This document shows, piece after piece, positions 53,753 through 61,354 of a stretch of DNA of 64,000 bases (position 1 is its first letter; every line of letters starts with the position of its first letter). The stretch spans positions 340,643-404,642 of the forward strand of contig NZ_QJJZ01000004.1 in assembly GCF_003201775.1 (NCBI RefSeq), in the 5' to 3' direction. The stretch is from Arenibacter sp. ARW7G5Y1. Its GTDB lineage: Bacteria; Bacteroidota; Bacteroidia; Flavobacteriales; Flavobacteriaceae. A program made the position numbers and the translations under genes. The notes under the pieces were generated by a model, which was not told where the DNA came from, searched no databases, and was given only the letters and a program-made list of their open reading frames with translations.

Positions 53753-55309
53753 TTAATTAAGATGCTTACAAGCGTAAGATTCTTCCTCAAAATTTAGAAT
53801 AAAGTCTTTAACCTTATTTACATAAGGATACATGGGAACGTCTTTGTCGGAGATAGGGGGGACCAAATTTCTAATATCATCATACATTTTTCTTGTTTTG
53901 GACGATATTTTGTCCTGAACTTTCAAATACTCAATGGCCTGGACAATAGTTATTGTTTCTATCGCAAGGACTTCAAAAGTATTTTCGATGACTTTTTTGG
54001 TAATGTTGGCTGCGTTGGTTCCCATGCTAACAATGTCCTGATTGTCGTTGTTGTTTGGGATACTGTGAACGTACATGGGATTGGACAACATTTGGTTTTC
54101 AGCAGTGGTGGAGGTGGCAGTGAACTGTACACCTTGCATCCCGAAATTTAAACCAAGTTTACCAAGATTGACAAAGGGGGGAAGTATATTATTAAGGTTT
54201 GGATTTAAGAGGTAGTTTAATTGCCTTTCGGCAAGCATGCTCATTTTGGTCACGATTAGTTTTAGTTTGTCCATTTCAAGGGAAACATAATCGCCGTGAA
54301 AGTTTCCGCCATGGTACACATGCTCTTTTTCAACATCCACAATGGGGTTGTCGTTGGCCGAATTGACTTCTTCGATAAGAATTCTTTCTACGTTGTTCAA
54401 AGTGTCAAGAACTGGACCTAAGATCTGGGGTACGCATCTCAAGGAATAGTATTCCTGTACCTTTTCCTCAAATATAGACACTTCGTTATTGCCGTTGTAC
54501 AAATGGTGTTCCCTCTTACGGGTAAGGGCACTATCCTTTAAATGATTTCTCATGGATTTGGCGATCTGCTGCTGCCCTTTGTGTTTTTTGGACTGATTTA
54601 GCTCTAGTGACAAGTGGTCATCATAGGCATGTACTATTTCATTGATGGCAGATGAACAGCATATCATCCAATCCAATAACTTTCTGGTGTTTATGGTGTT
54701 GATGAGGCCAATTCCCGTCATCACCGAAGTGCCATTTATAAGTGCCAAGCCCTCTCTTAAAGAAACGGTAATGGGCTTTAGGTTTTCTATTTTAAATACT
54801 TCTTCCGTTGGTCTTCTCTCTTCTTTGTAAAATACCTCACCTTCCCCAATAAGTACTAGGGCTATATGTGCCAATTGGACTAAATCGCCGCTGGCACCCA
54901 CGCCACCATGCTCAAAAATTACAGGGGTAATGTTCTTGTTGATGAGTGAAGTCATTAATTCGATTACCGAAATATGTACACCTGAATATCCCAAACTTAA
55001 AGTGTTCAATCTGGCCAGCATAGCAGCCTTGACATATTGGGCAGGGATTAAATTGCCTGTTCCGGAAGCGTGGCTTCTTATGAGATTGTATTGTAATTGA
55101 ATCCGGTCGGCGTCTTTTATTTTATATTGCGCCATTGGACCAAAACCTGTATTTACACCGTAAATGATTTTGTTTTGGGAAAAGTGGCTTAAAAAATTAA
55201 AACTATTTTCGACGGTTGTTAAAACGTCTTTATTTATTAGAATAGATTCTTCTTTAAAAATTATACGATAGAAATCCTCTATTCCTAACTTTCCTTTAAT
55301 AGTCAACAT
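53753..55309 (-). CDS. Tyrosine ammonia-lyase (HAL/TAL family)
   Basis: Aromatic ammonia-lyases use an MIO prosthetic group formed from Ala-Ser-Gly, here A139-S140-G141 in HGGVGASGDLVQLAHIAL. The catalytic Tyr lies in YGVNTGFGPMAQY, with conserved LIRSHASGTG and QYYSLRCVPQILGP-like segments. I recognise extensive local similarity (NTGFGPMAQY, HGGVGASGDLVQL, NDNPIVDVE, YHGGNFHGDY, MYVHSIPNNNDNQD) to the characterised Flavobacterium johnsoniae TAL, so deamination of tyrosine to 4-coumarate is the best call over histidine ammonia-lyase. No hutU/hutI genes are nearby. 4-Coumarate would be the starter of the aryl polyene, which fits the gene's place in this cluster. Confidence 0.92.
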   Translation of the reverse strand: MLTIKGKLGIEDFYRIIFKEESILINKDVLTTVENSFNFLSHFSQNKIIYGVNTGFGPMAQYKIKDADRIQLQYNLIRSHASGTGNLIPAQYVKAAMLARLNTLSLGYSGVHISVIELMTSLINKNITPVIFEHGGVGASGDLVQLAHIALVLIGEGEVFYKEERRPTEEVFKIENLKPITVSLREGLALINGTSVMTGIGLINTINTRKLLDWMICCSSAINEIVHAYDDHLSLELNQSKKHKGQQQIAKSMRNHLKDSALTRKREHHLYNGNNEVSIFEEKVQEYYSLRCVPQILGPVLDTLNNVERILIEEVNSANDNPIVDVEKEHVYHGGNFHGDYVSLEMDKLKLIVTKMSMLAERQLNYLLNPNLNNILPPFVNLGKLGLNFGMQGVQFTATSTTAENQMLSNPMYVHSIPNNNDNQDIVSMGTNAANITKKVIENTFEVLAIETITIVQAIEYLKVQDKISSKTRKMYDDIRNLVPPISDKDVPMYPYVNKVKDFILNFEEESYACKHLN

Positions 55310-55375
55310 GTATATAAATTCAATATTTTAAAAGTAAATTGAATAACAATTAATAAAAATAGTTATTTTGGATTG

Positions 55376-55383
55376 CAAATGTA
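55376..55383 (-). promoter_or_regulatory. Putative -7 promoter element of the TAL operon
   Basis: In the 105-bp divergent gap between TAL (minus) and the flavoenzyme (plus) the minus strand carries TACATTTG, 67 bp before the TAL ATG. A TTG lies 15 bp farther upstream, which is closer than the usual 17-23 bp. The divergent plus-strand promoter (TTG at 55350-55352, then TTATTTTG at 55373-55375 region) is less clear. Confidence 0.33.
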
Positions 55384-55414
55384 TGATATTTAACCAATCA
55401 ATATTTTAAAATTA

Positions 55415-56659
55415 ATGAATCAACGTTTAGTCGAAGTCTTAGTAATTGGCGCAGGGCCGTCTGGTTGCGTCTCCGCAGCCTTTTTACAAGGTCAAGGAAT
55501 TCAAGTTCAGGTGGTTGAAAAAAGTATTTTTCCCAGATTTGTAATAGGGGAGAGCCTTTTGCCCAGATGTATGGATCATTTTGAGGAAGTAGGCCTGTTG
55601 GAAGGTTTGAATGCCTTTGGTTTTGAAAAGAAATTTGGAGCCCGATTTATAAAAGGGGACAAAATCTGTGAATTTGATTTTAGTAAGAAACACACCAAGG
55701 GTTGGGATTGGACTTGGCAGGTTCCTAGAGCGGATTTTGACAAAGTATTGGTAGACGAACTGATCAAGAAGGGGGTGGAAGTCTCCTTTGGACATGAGGT
55801 TGTAGATGTTGTTATTGACGAAAATGGGGGTTCCCTGACCACTATTAAGGATGAAAATGGGGAACCATACCAGGTACAGGCAAAATATATAATAGATTCC
55901 AGTGGTTACGGAAGGGTATTGCCCAGATTGTTGGATTTGGACAAGCCCTCTGTCCTGCCCAGCCATTCCTCTATTTTTACCCATGTAGTGGATGTAAACC
56001 GCCCAGAGGGTAGGGAAGGTACCCTGATTACTTTTGATGTGGTTGATAAAGAGGTTTGGTTATGGGTCATTCCATTTTCAAATGGAAGAACAAGTATTGG
56101 GTATGTGGGGCCTACTGAATTTTTGGAGTCCTTTGAAGGAAGTAATGGGGAAAAATTGACACAGATGTTGAAGTTGTCCAACTATTATTACGAACGCTTT
56201 AAGGGGGTCGAATTTTTGTTCGAACCGGTTTTGATAAAGAATTATTCCAAATCAGTAAAAAAACTTTATGGTAAAGGATTTGTTTTAACGGGCAATAGTG
56301 CGGAGTTTTTGGATCCCGTCTTTTCTTCTGGAGTTACTTTTGCCACAGAATCGGCCTTGTTGGGTGCAAAACTCATTGCCAAAGCTCTTAAAGGTGAGGC
56401 AGTTGATTGGGAGAAGGAATACTCTGATTATATTAGGGAAGGAGTAAACGTATTTTCTTCCTATGTTAACGAGTGGTATAGCGGTAATTTACAGACCTTG
56501 TTTTTTCATGAACCGGAAAATCCAGAGGTAAAAAGACAAATATGTTCTGTTTTGGCGGGCTATGTCTGGGACAAGACCAATCCCTTTGTGACCAAGCACA
56601 ATAGACTTATTAGAACGGTAGCCCATATAATTGAACTTGAAAAGCAAAAAAGTGAATGA
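55415..56659 (+). CDS. FAD-dependent halogenase/monooxygenase-like oxidoreductase
   Basis: The dinucleotide motif is GAGPSG (residues 12-17) in VLVIGAGPSGCVSAAFL. The segment WLWVIP (215-220) fits the WxWxIP signature of flavin-dependent halogenases, and KKFGARF (72-78) sits where those enzymes carry a conserved Lys. The overall pattern is also shared with hydroxylases and geranylgeranyl-reductase-like oxidoreductases. It is divergently transcribed from the TAL operon across 105 bp, so it is under separate or joint control. Flexirubins can be chlorinated or hydroxylated on the aromatic ring, hence the tailoring role. A bidirectional terminator overlaps its stop. Confidence 0.85.
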   Translation: MNQRLVEVLVIGAGPSGCVSAAFLQGQGIQVQVVEKSIFPRFVIGESLLPRCMDHFEEVGLLEGLNAFGFEKKFGARFIKGDKICEFDFSKKHTKGWDWTWQVPRADFDKVLVDELIKKGVEVSFGHEVVDVVIDENGGSLTTIKDENGEPYQVQAKYIIDSSGYGRVLPRLLDLDKPSVLPSHSSIFTHVVDVNRPEGREGTLITFDVVDKEVWLWVIPFSNGRTSIGYVGPTEFLESFEGSNGEKLTQMLKLSNYYYERFKGVEFLFEPVLIKNYSKSVKKLYGKGFVLTGNSAEFLDPVFSSGVTFATESALLGAKLIAKALKGEAVDWEKEYSDYIREGVNVFSSYVNEWYSGNLQTLFFHEPENPEVKRQICSVLAGYVWDKTNPFVTKHNRLIRTVAHIIELEKQKSE

Positions 56660-56677
56660 TATCATCATTCACTTTTT
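56647..56677. terminator. Strong bidirectional rho-independent terminator
   Basis: A perfect 14-bp stem (AAAAAGTGAATGAT / ATCATTCACTTTTT) with a 3-nt loop is followed by a T-rich tail on the plus strand and has an A-rich start that serves the minus strand. The plus-strand stop codon of the flavoenzyme (56657-56659) lies inside the stem. It would also stop the minus-strand gene at 56703-57311. Confidence 0.85.
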
Positions 56678-56702
56678 GTTTTCATCCTAAAGCATATTTG
56701 GT

Positions 56703-57311
56703 CTAGAAGCCTTTCTTCAAAATTAACCTGGCAAAGGATTTTCCAGTTTTGGCATAACCTTCCCCTATTCGGTCTTCATTGCTAAACGAGCTACCCCATT
56801 GGTCTCCGGGAGCATTTTCACTTGTTACTTCCAACAAAATATTGTCCCTGTTATTGGTCTCTACAAATTTTAATAGGGTGCTAACCTTTGCTGGTTGCTT
56901 CATGACCCCGGCATCCCAGCCCGGATATACCCATATAGTCTCTACGATAAGGGTGTATTTGGCCTCGGCTAAATTTTCATTAAAGAAGACATTGTGGTTC
57001 TCGTAAAGATATCTATTCATTAATTCCAAAAATTTTGGGGCATAGATCAATTCCCTACTAGCGTACCAGCTTTTTTCCCAAGATGTACCTTTTCCCCGTG
57101 TTTTTTCTTCCAATTCTGCAGAGTGTTCCCTTACATAATCTTCATTGGAGAGGTTCTTTTTCAAAAGTTTCATATTGTCATAAACAAACTCTACGTTTAT
57201 TTCTTTCTGACCCTTGATAAAATTAAAATCTCCCTGTTTAACTTTTAGCTTTTGGCCATAAGTAAATAAGGTTGATAAAAATACTAGAGCAATGATAAAA
57301 TTGATTTTCAT
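56703..57311 (-). CDS. Hypothetical secreted protein
   Basis: This is a 202-residue protein with a signal peptide (residues 1-19, STLFTYGQ). The mature sequence has conserved-looking blocks (FVYDNMKLLKKNLSNEDYVREH and WVYPGWDAGVMKQPAKVSTLLKFVET), but no family is recognised. It lies just outside the pigment cluster and shares the terminator with it. A -7 element (TACATTTG at plus 57337-57344) sits 26 bp before its ATG, so it probably has its own promoter. Confidence 0.72.
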   Translation of the reverse strand: MKINFIIALVFLSTLFTYGQKLKVKQGDFNFIKGQKEINVEFVYDNMKLLKKNLSNEDYVREHSAELEEKTRGKGTSWEKSWYASRELIYAPKFLELMNRYLYENHNVFFNENLAEAKYTLIVETIWVYPGWDAGVMKQPAKVSTLLKFVETNNRDNILLEVTSENAPGDQWGSSFSNEDRIGEGYAKTGKSFARLILKKGF

Positions 57312-57336
57312 AATAAGTAATTAGTGTTTATAACCC

Positions 57337-57344
57337 CAAATGTA
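57337..57344 (-). promoter_or_regulatory. Putative -7 element
   Basis: TACATTTG on the minus strand lies 26 bp before the ATG at 57311. The same 8-mer appears at three other likely promoters in this window (23722, 38945, 55376), which raises its credibility. No -33 match was found. Confidence 0.33.
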
Positions 57345-57547
57345 TGGGAATTAAATCTTAGTGTGGCTTTTCTGGATTTAATTTATGGTTAAGTGAAAAT
57401 AAACGGGAGTGTTTTGTTCCTGTAATTATAAATGGGTTTTATAAACATTGAAGCGTCAGTATTTTGAGGATTTTTTATAAATGTTATCGTTTTGTTATTT
57501 CCAGTAATATATAGTTAAATCTTATTGCATATGTTTAATTTTGCCGG

Positions 57548-58756
57548 ATGCAAAAAAGTCAGCAGCGACCACAATTTGAATTTGTAGCCATTATGGCTTC
57601 CCTAATGTCTATTGTGGCACTGGCCATTGATGCGCTCCTACCGGCTATGTCCACTATAGGTGTGGATATTAATAGCTTGGACCCTACCGAAAATCAGAAG
57701 TTTATAACAATGATTTTTTTGGGTTTGGGGGTGGGACAATTGATTTTTGGGCCTTTATCGGATAGTTTTGGTAGGAAACCTATTGTTTATATTGGCTTTT
57801 TGGTGTTTTGTATGGCGAGTATTATCTGCGTTATGTCCCCCAATCTAGAGTGGATGATAGTTGGTCGAATTCTTCAGGGGATTGGACTTTCGGCCCCTAG
57901 AACAATTAGCATATCCATGATAAGGGATTCCTATAAGGGAGATTATATGGCCAAGATAATGTCTTTTGTAACGGCATTTTTTATATTGGTTCCTATAGTA
58001 GCTCCTGCTATGGGAAAGTTTTTTCTAGATCATTACGGTTGGGAGGCTATTTTTTATATGCAATTGGTGGCTACTATAATGGTGGGCGTTTGGTTCTGGA
58101 GAAGGCAACCGGAAACTTTAAAACCGGAATATAAGATAAAATTTTCCAGCCATGTGTTCGTGGACGGATTTAGGGAATTGCTCAGATACAGGGAAACAGT
58201 TGCTTTTACTATTGTTTCGGGGCTCATTACAGGAGCCTTTATGGTCTATTTGAGTTCGGCACAGGAAGTGTTTGAGGTGCAGTATGGCTTGGTCGATAAT
58301 TTCCCCTATGTTTTCGCAGGATTGGCAATTTCCGTTGGACTATCTACCTTGTTGAACGGTACCATGGTGGTAAAATTGGGGATGAGAAGATTGGCCTTGA
58401 TTTCTTTGACCCTATTTTGTACTGTTTCTTTTGTTTATGTAGGCTTGTTCTGGAATTCGCATAATCCTAGTTTGTGGATATTGATAAGCTTCTTGACCAT
58501 GCAATTTTTTACCCTTGGTTTTTTGTTCGGCAACCTTAGGGCCATTGCTATGGAACCCATAGGTCATATAGCGGGGATAGGGGCTGCCATTACTGGGTTT
58601 GTTTCCACTATGATCGCCATTCCCATCGCAACCTATGTTGGTAGTTATATTCAGCTTACCATTCTTCCTCTTTTTGTGGGATTTTTGGTTTGTGGATCCA
58701 TTTCCTTGGGGATTTTTATGCTTATGAGGAGGCCTAGTATTTTGACGGCTGCCTAG
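57548..58756 (+). CDS. Bcr/CflA-family MFS multidrug efflux transporter
   Basis: This 12-helix MFS protein of 402 aa carries the MFS motif A in GPLSDSFGRKPI after helix 2 and the family's opening pattern DALLPAMSTIG near the N-terminus. It should be a proton-driven exporter of drugs or other small molecules. It is transcribed away from the hypothetical secreted gene and stands alone. Its neighbouring position to a pigment cluster may be chance. Confidence 0.92.
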   Translation: MQKSQQRPQFEFVAIMASLMSIVALAIDALLPAMSTIGVDINSLDPTENQKFITMIFLGLGVGQLIFGPLSDSFGRKPIVYIGFLVFCMASIICVMSPNLEWMIVGRILQGIGLSAPRTISISMIRDSYKGDYMAKIMSFVTAFFILVPIVAPAMGKFFLDHYGWEAIFYMQLVATIMVGVWFWRRQPETLKPEYKIKFSSHVFVDGFRELLRYRETVAFTIVSGLITGAFMVYLSSAQEVFEVQYGLVDNFPYVFAGLAISVGLSTLLNGTMVVKLGMRRLALISLTLFCTVSFVYVGLFWNSHNPSLWILISFLTMQFFTLGFLFGNLRAIAMEPIGHIAGIGAAITGFVSTMIAIPIATYVGSYIQLTILPLFVGFLVCGSISLGIFMLMRRPSILTAA

Positions 58757-59436
58757 TATTTTTCTACATAATTTTGTACACTGGATCTGGAATTGGAATA
58801 ACCCTATGGCTGATCAATATTCTATTGGGCGTCAATTTTAAAGGAATGCTTGTTGGTTGGTTATTATGAGATCTTGGAACACTACAGAGTGTTAGGTTTG
58901 GGAATGGCATTTTAAATTTGTTACGACCTATTCCGGTGGCCAAAACCGGATTGAAGGAATCGGATGGCAAAATGGCCACATGGCCGTTAAGGGCGACAGC
59001 GAACCAACATGTATTCCCGGCATTACCAAAGGAGTATATTTACTAAAACAGTTTCTCCGAATAGGTAGGCCGATAACCATTATTTGCTTTTGAATGTCTG
59101 GAAAAGCGGTCCAAGGCTCTTTTTATATTACAAAAGTAAGAAGGGATACATATTATGGGAAATCATGGACTGTTAGTTCTTCTGAATTCCACCGTTGCTG
59201 CCTTCTTGATGGTTGGATAGTAAAATTCAAGGCTTGGAAATGTAAGTAAATACTTACGGTCATCGATGAAATGCAATTTTTTATCGCTAAAGTGATTTTG
59301 GAACCTCTTACGTTCATCGGGATTTAATTACACTTTATCCGAATTTTATCCACTTAACGAGAAACGGTGTTTTTCATCGAATCAGAACTTGCAAAAATAT
59401 ACTTGCCCTAGTTATATATATAACAAATCGCAAGTC
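58757..59436. other. Long intergenic stretch with direct repeats
   Basis: There is no convincing gene; short open frames here have no coding features. It contains an inverted repeat GGCCA-CA-TGGCC near 58972-58984. A 13-bp direct repeat follows with one mismatch (CTTACGGTCATCG at 59253-59265 and CTTACGTTCATCG at 59307-59319), with a further CATCG at 59375-59379, all upstream of the small secreted protein. These may be binding sites for a regulator. Confidence 0.45.
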
Positions 59437-59676
59437 ATGAAAACCATTTTAACTTTAATCTTTGTTCTTTTTATCGGAGTAGCTGCACAGGCCCAAAACG
59501 ATGCTGTCCAAGTTAAGGTTGAAACCATTGTCATGAGTATTGTAAATGCTACGGAAAAACAAGAAGTTGCTATTAAAAGTAATAATAGTCTTGCCCGTTT
59601 ATATAGGTTCAAAAATTCCAAGGTAACCAAAGAGTTGTCCTTCTCTACCAAATTGAACAAAGCTAAATTGGCTTAA
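59437..59676 (+). CDS. Small secreted protein (79 aa)
   Basis: From the ATG at 59437 the protein has a textbook signal peptide (TILTLIFVLFIGVAAQAQ) and a 59-residue mature part with basic and polar residues (LARLYRFKNSKVTKELSFSTKLNKAKLA). The frame opens at 59389 but the longer N-terminus would spoil the signal. No family is recognised. Repeated sequences lie upstream, and the gene stands alone next to a repeat-rich noncoding region. It could be a small surface or signalling peptide, but nothing in the sequence shows its function. Confidence 0.62.
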   Translation: MKTILTLIFVLFIGVAAQAQNDAVQVKVETIVMSIVNATEKQEVAIKSNNSLARLYRFKNSKVTKELSFSTKLNKAKLA

Positions 59677-60002
59677 TCACAAACTAATATCTGACTGGAA
59701 TTTAAATATGGCATCTTCCGGTCCTCCAGTGTCCTTATGGATCAGGAACAATTGTTGTGTTTATGAAAAAAAGGGATTAATTTGATCAGTCGTGTTTTTT
59801 TTGAGCAACAGTTTTAATTAATAGGAGCAATTTAGTAAAACCAATGATTAAATTATTCTTTCATTTTACTCAAGTGGTTTTTTATTGTTTTTTAATGGTT
59901 TTCGTGAATCTTCGATTTCTTTGCTTGTCCAATGAAACCGACGCAGGAGGTTCATGAATACCTTATTACAAAATAAGCAAGCAATGAATAAAACGAAACA
60001 AA

Positions 60003-60022
60003 CCTGCCTGCCGGCAGGCAGG
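60003..60022. repeat. Perfect 20-bp palindrome
   Basis: CCTGCCTGCCGGCAGGCAGG is a perfect GC-rich palindrome in an otherwise AT-rich region. Palindromes of this CCTGCCGGCAGG type occur as dispersed repeats in many Bacteroidota genomes and can encode PAGRQ-like residues when read through. It has no obvious gene context here. Confidence 0.8.
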
Positions 60023-60088
60023 AGAAAAGACCCTTCTTCGCTAGGTGGTCCCCAAAAACTCTGGATTTTAAGGACCGATGCCATGGCC

Positions 60089-60606
60089 TAAATTATTTCC
60101 AAGGCTTCAATAATTCTTAACGGTCATGCCATCTCCACGACGGAAGAAGAACGACCAAACAATGGACCTTGAGGGCAATGCCAAAGGTTTTTAATAACGG
60201 AAAATGACTTATCCCCACATGAAGGTTGACGCAACGAAAGGACCGGCCTATTTTCAATTTACTTAAGTGGTTATTATTGTTTTTTATAGGTTTTCGTGAA
60301 TCTTCGATTTCGTCTTAAATCAAGTGGTTTTCACATTGGAAGGTGGAAGGCGTCCATAGAGCATTTCACCCAAGTGAAAGAGGCCTGGACGCCGGGGCAG
60401 TGGAAAGTGCGTAGATTTAAAGAAATTTAAAATCAGCTTGGCCATGGCTACAGCTGGCTCCTCCTAACCACAAGGTACCCCGTACCTTGGTTATTCGGCC
60501 CTGGTCGTTTTTTATTCATCGGCTGGTCTATTGATTTTTAATGGTATTCATGAATGCTGCGCATTTGGGCGATGCAAAAAATGAACAGGACACAAAAATG
60601 AGATAG
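60089..60606. repeat. Direct repeat unit, copy A (518 bp)
   Basis: Copy A is nearly identical to copy B except for about 50 extra bases (60261-60312) and scattered substitutions. It contains a hairpin with an 8-bp stem (GGCGTCCA at 60349-60356, TGGACGCC at 60386-60393) that encloses a 6-bp inner stem TTTCAC/GTGAAA. A second hairpin lies at 60466-60492 (AAGGTAC/GTACCTT plus AACC/GGTT). Confidence 0.85.
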
Positions 60607-61073
60607 TAAATTATTTCCAGGGCTTCAATAATTCTTAACGGTCATGCCATCTCCACGACGGAAGAAGAATGACCTAACCATAGACCTTGAGTGCAATGCC
60701 CAAAGTTATTTAATAACGGAAAATGACTTATCCCCACATGAAGGTTGACGCAACGAAAGGACCGGCCTATTTTCAATTTTGTCATAAATCAAGTGGTTTT
60801 CACATTGGATTCAGGTAGGCGTCCATAGAGCATTTCACCCAAGTGAAAGCGGCCTGGACGCCGGGGCTGTGGAAATTGCGTAGATTTAAAGAAATTTAAA
60901 ATCAGCTTGGCCCCGGCTACAGCTGGCTCCTCCTAACCAAGGTACGCCGTAACTTGGTTGTTCGGCCCTGGTCGTTTTTTATTCATGGGCTGGTCTATTG
61001 ATTTTTAATGGTATTCATGAATGCTACGCATTTGGGCGATGCAAAAAATGAACAGGACACAAACTTTAGATAG
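60607..61073. repeat. Direct repeat unit, copy B (467 bp)
   Basis: Copy B follows copy A without a gap; both start with TAAATTATTTCC. The first hairpin is fully conserved (GGCGTCCA at 60818-60825, TGGACGCC at 60855-60862, same inner stem). The second (60935-60959) loses an AC bulge and gains one internal mismatch but keeps the helix. The unit ends with GATAGTAAAT, like copy A. Confidence 0.85.
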
Positions 61074-61354
61074 TAAATAATATTTTTTTGTAATTCACAC
61101 ACAACTTTTGGGATTGATCCCAACAATTGGTCATGATCCCTGGCAAGTGCATCCCGAGGGTTACCTGAAGCGACCTAATTGTTTATTACCATTGTTGGAA
61201 AACTCACGATTACACCTACCAGGGGAAGGATGGTTCCTGGGGATAGGACTATTGACTTTATTTAAATGGCAATCACGGAATCGATTTCCATTTACAATGG
61301 AATATATCTTAAAAAGAGGCTATAATAAAATGGTAGCGCTTGTTTTAGCAGTAA

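Larger units (their letters stand above)
59677..61354. other. Repeat-rich noncoding region
   Basis: About 1.7 kb between the small secreted protein and leuB holds no gene I can support. It contains two direct copies of a ~0.5-kb unit (60089-60606 and 60607-61073), a further partial copy of one segment (59867-59920 resembles 60261-60312) and a perfect 20-bp palindrome at 60003-60022. The remainder (61074-61354) is unremarkable apart from an open frame on the plus strand that is not credible. Confidence 0.8.

Noticed and set aside
57312-57547. Plus-strand promoter for the Bcr/CflA gene
   Set aside because: Only imperfect -7 matches (for example TATGTTTA) with no -33 partner were found.
58764-58979. 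A 71-residue minus-strand open frame after the Bcr/CflA gene
   Set aside because: Low-complexity composition with many Pro/Asn residues and no start context; treated as noncoding.
59866-60084. A minus-strand open frame of 72 residues with a PAGRQV segment
   Set aside because: It reads through the GC-rich palindrome (a known source of spurious PAGRQ residues) and through repeat sequence; there is no coding signature.
60364-60379. TTTCAC-CCAA-GTGAAA as a parS site
   Set aside because: Canonical parS half-sites are contiguous around CACGTG-like centres; here a 4-nt loop separates the arms and the element lies in a repeat hairpin far from parAB.
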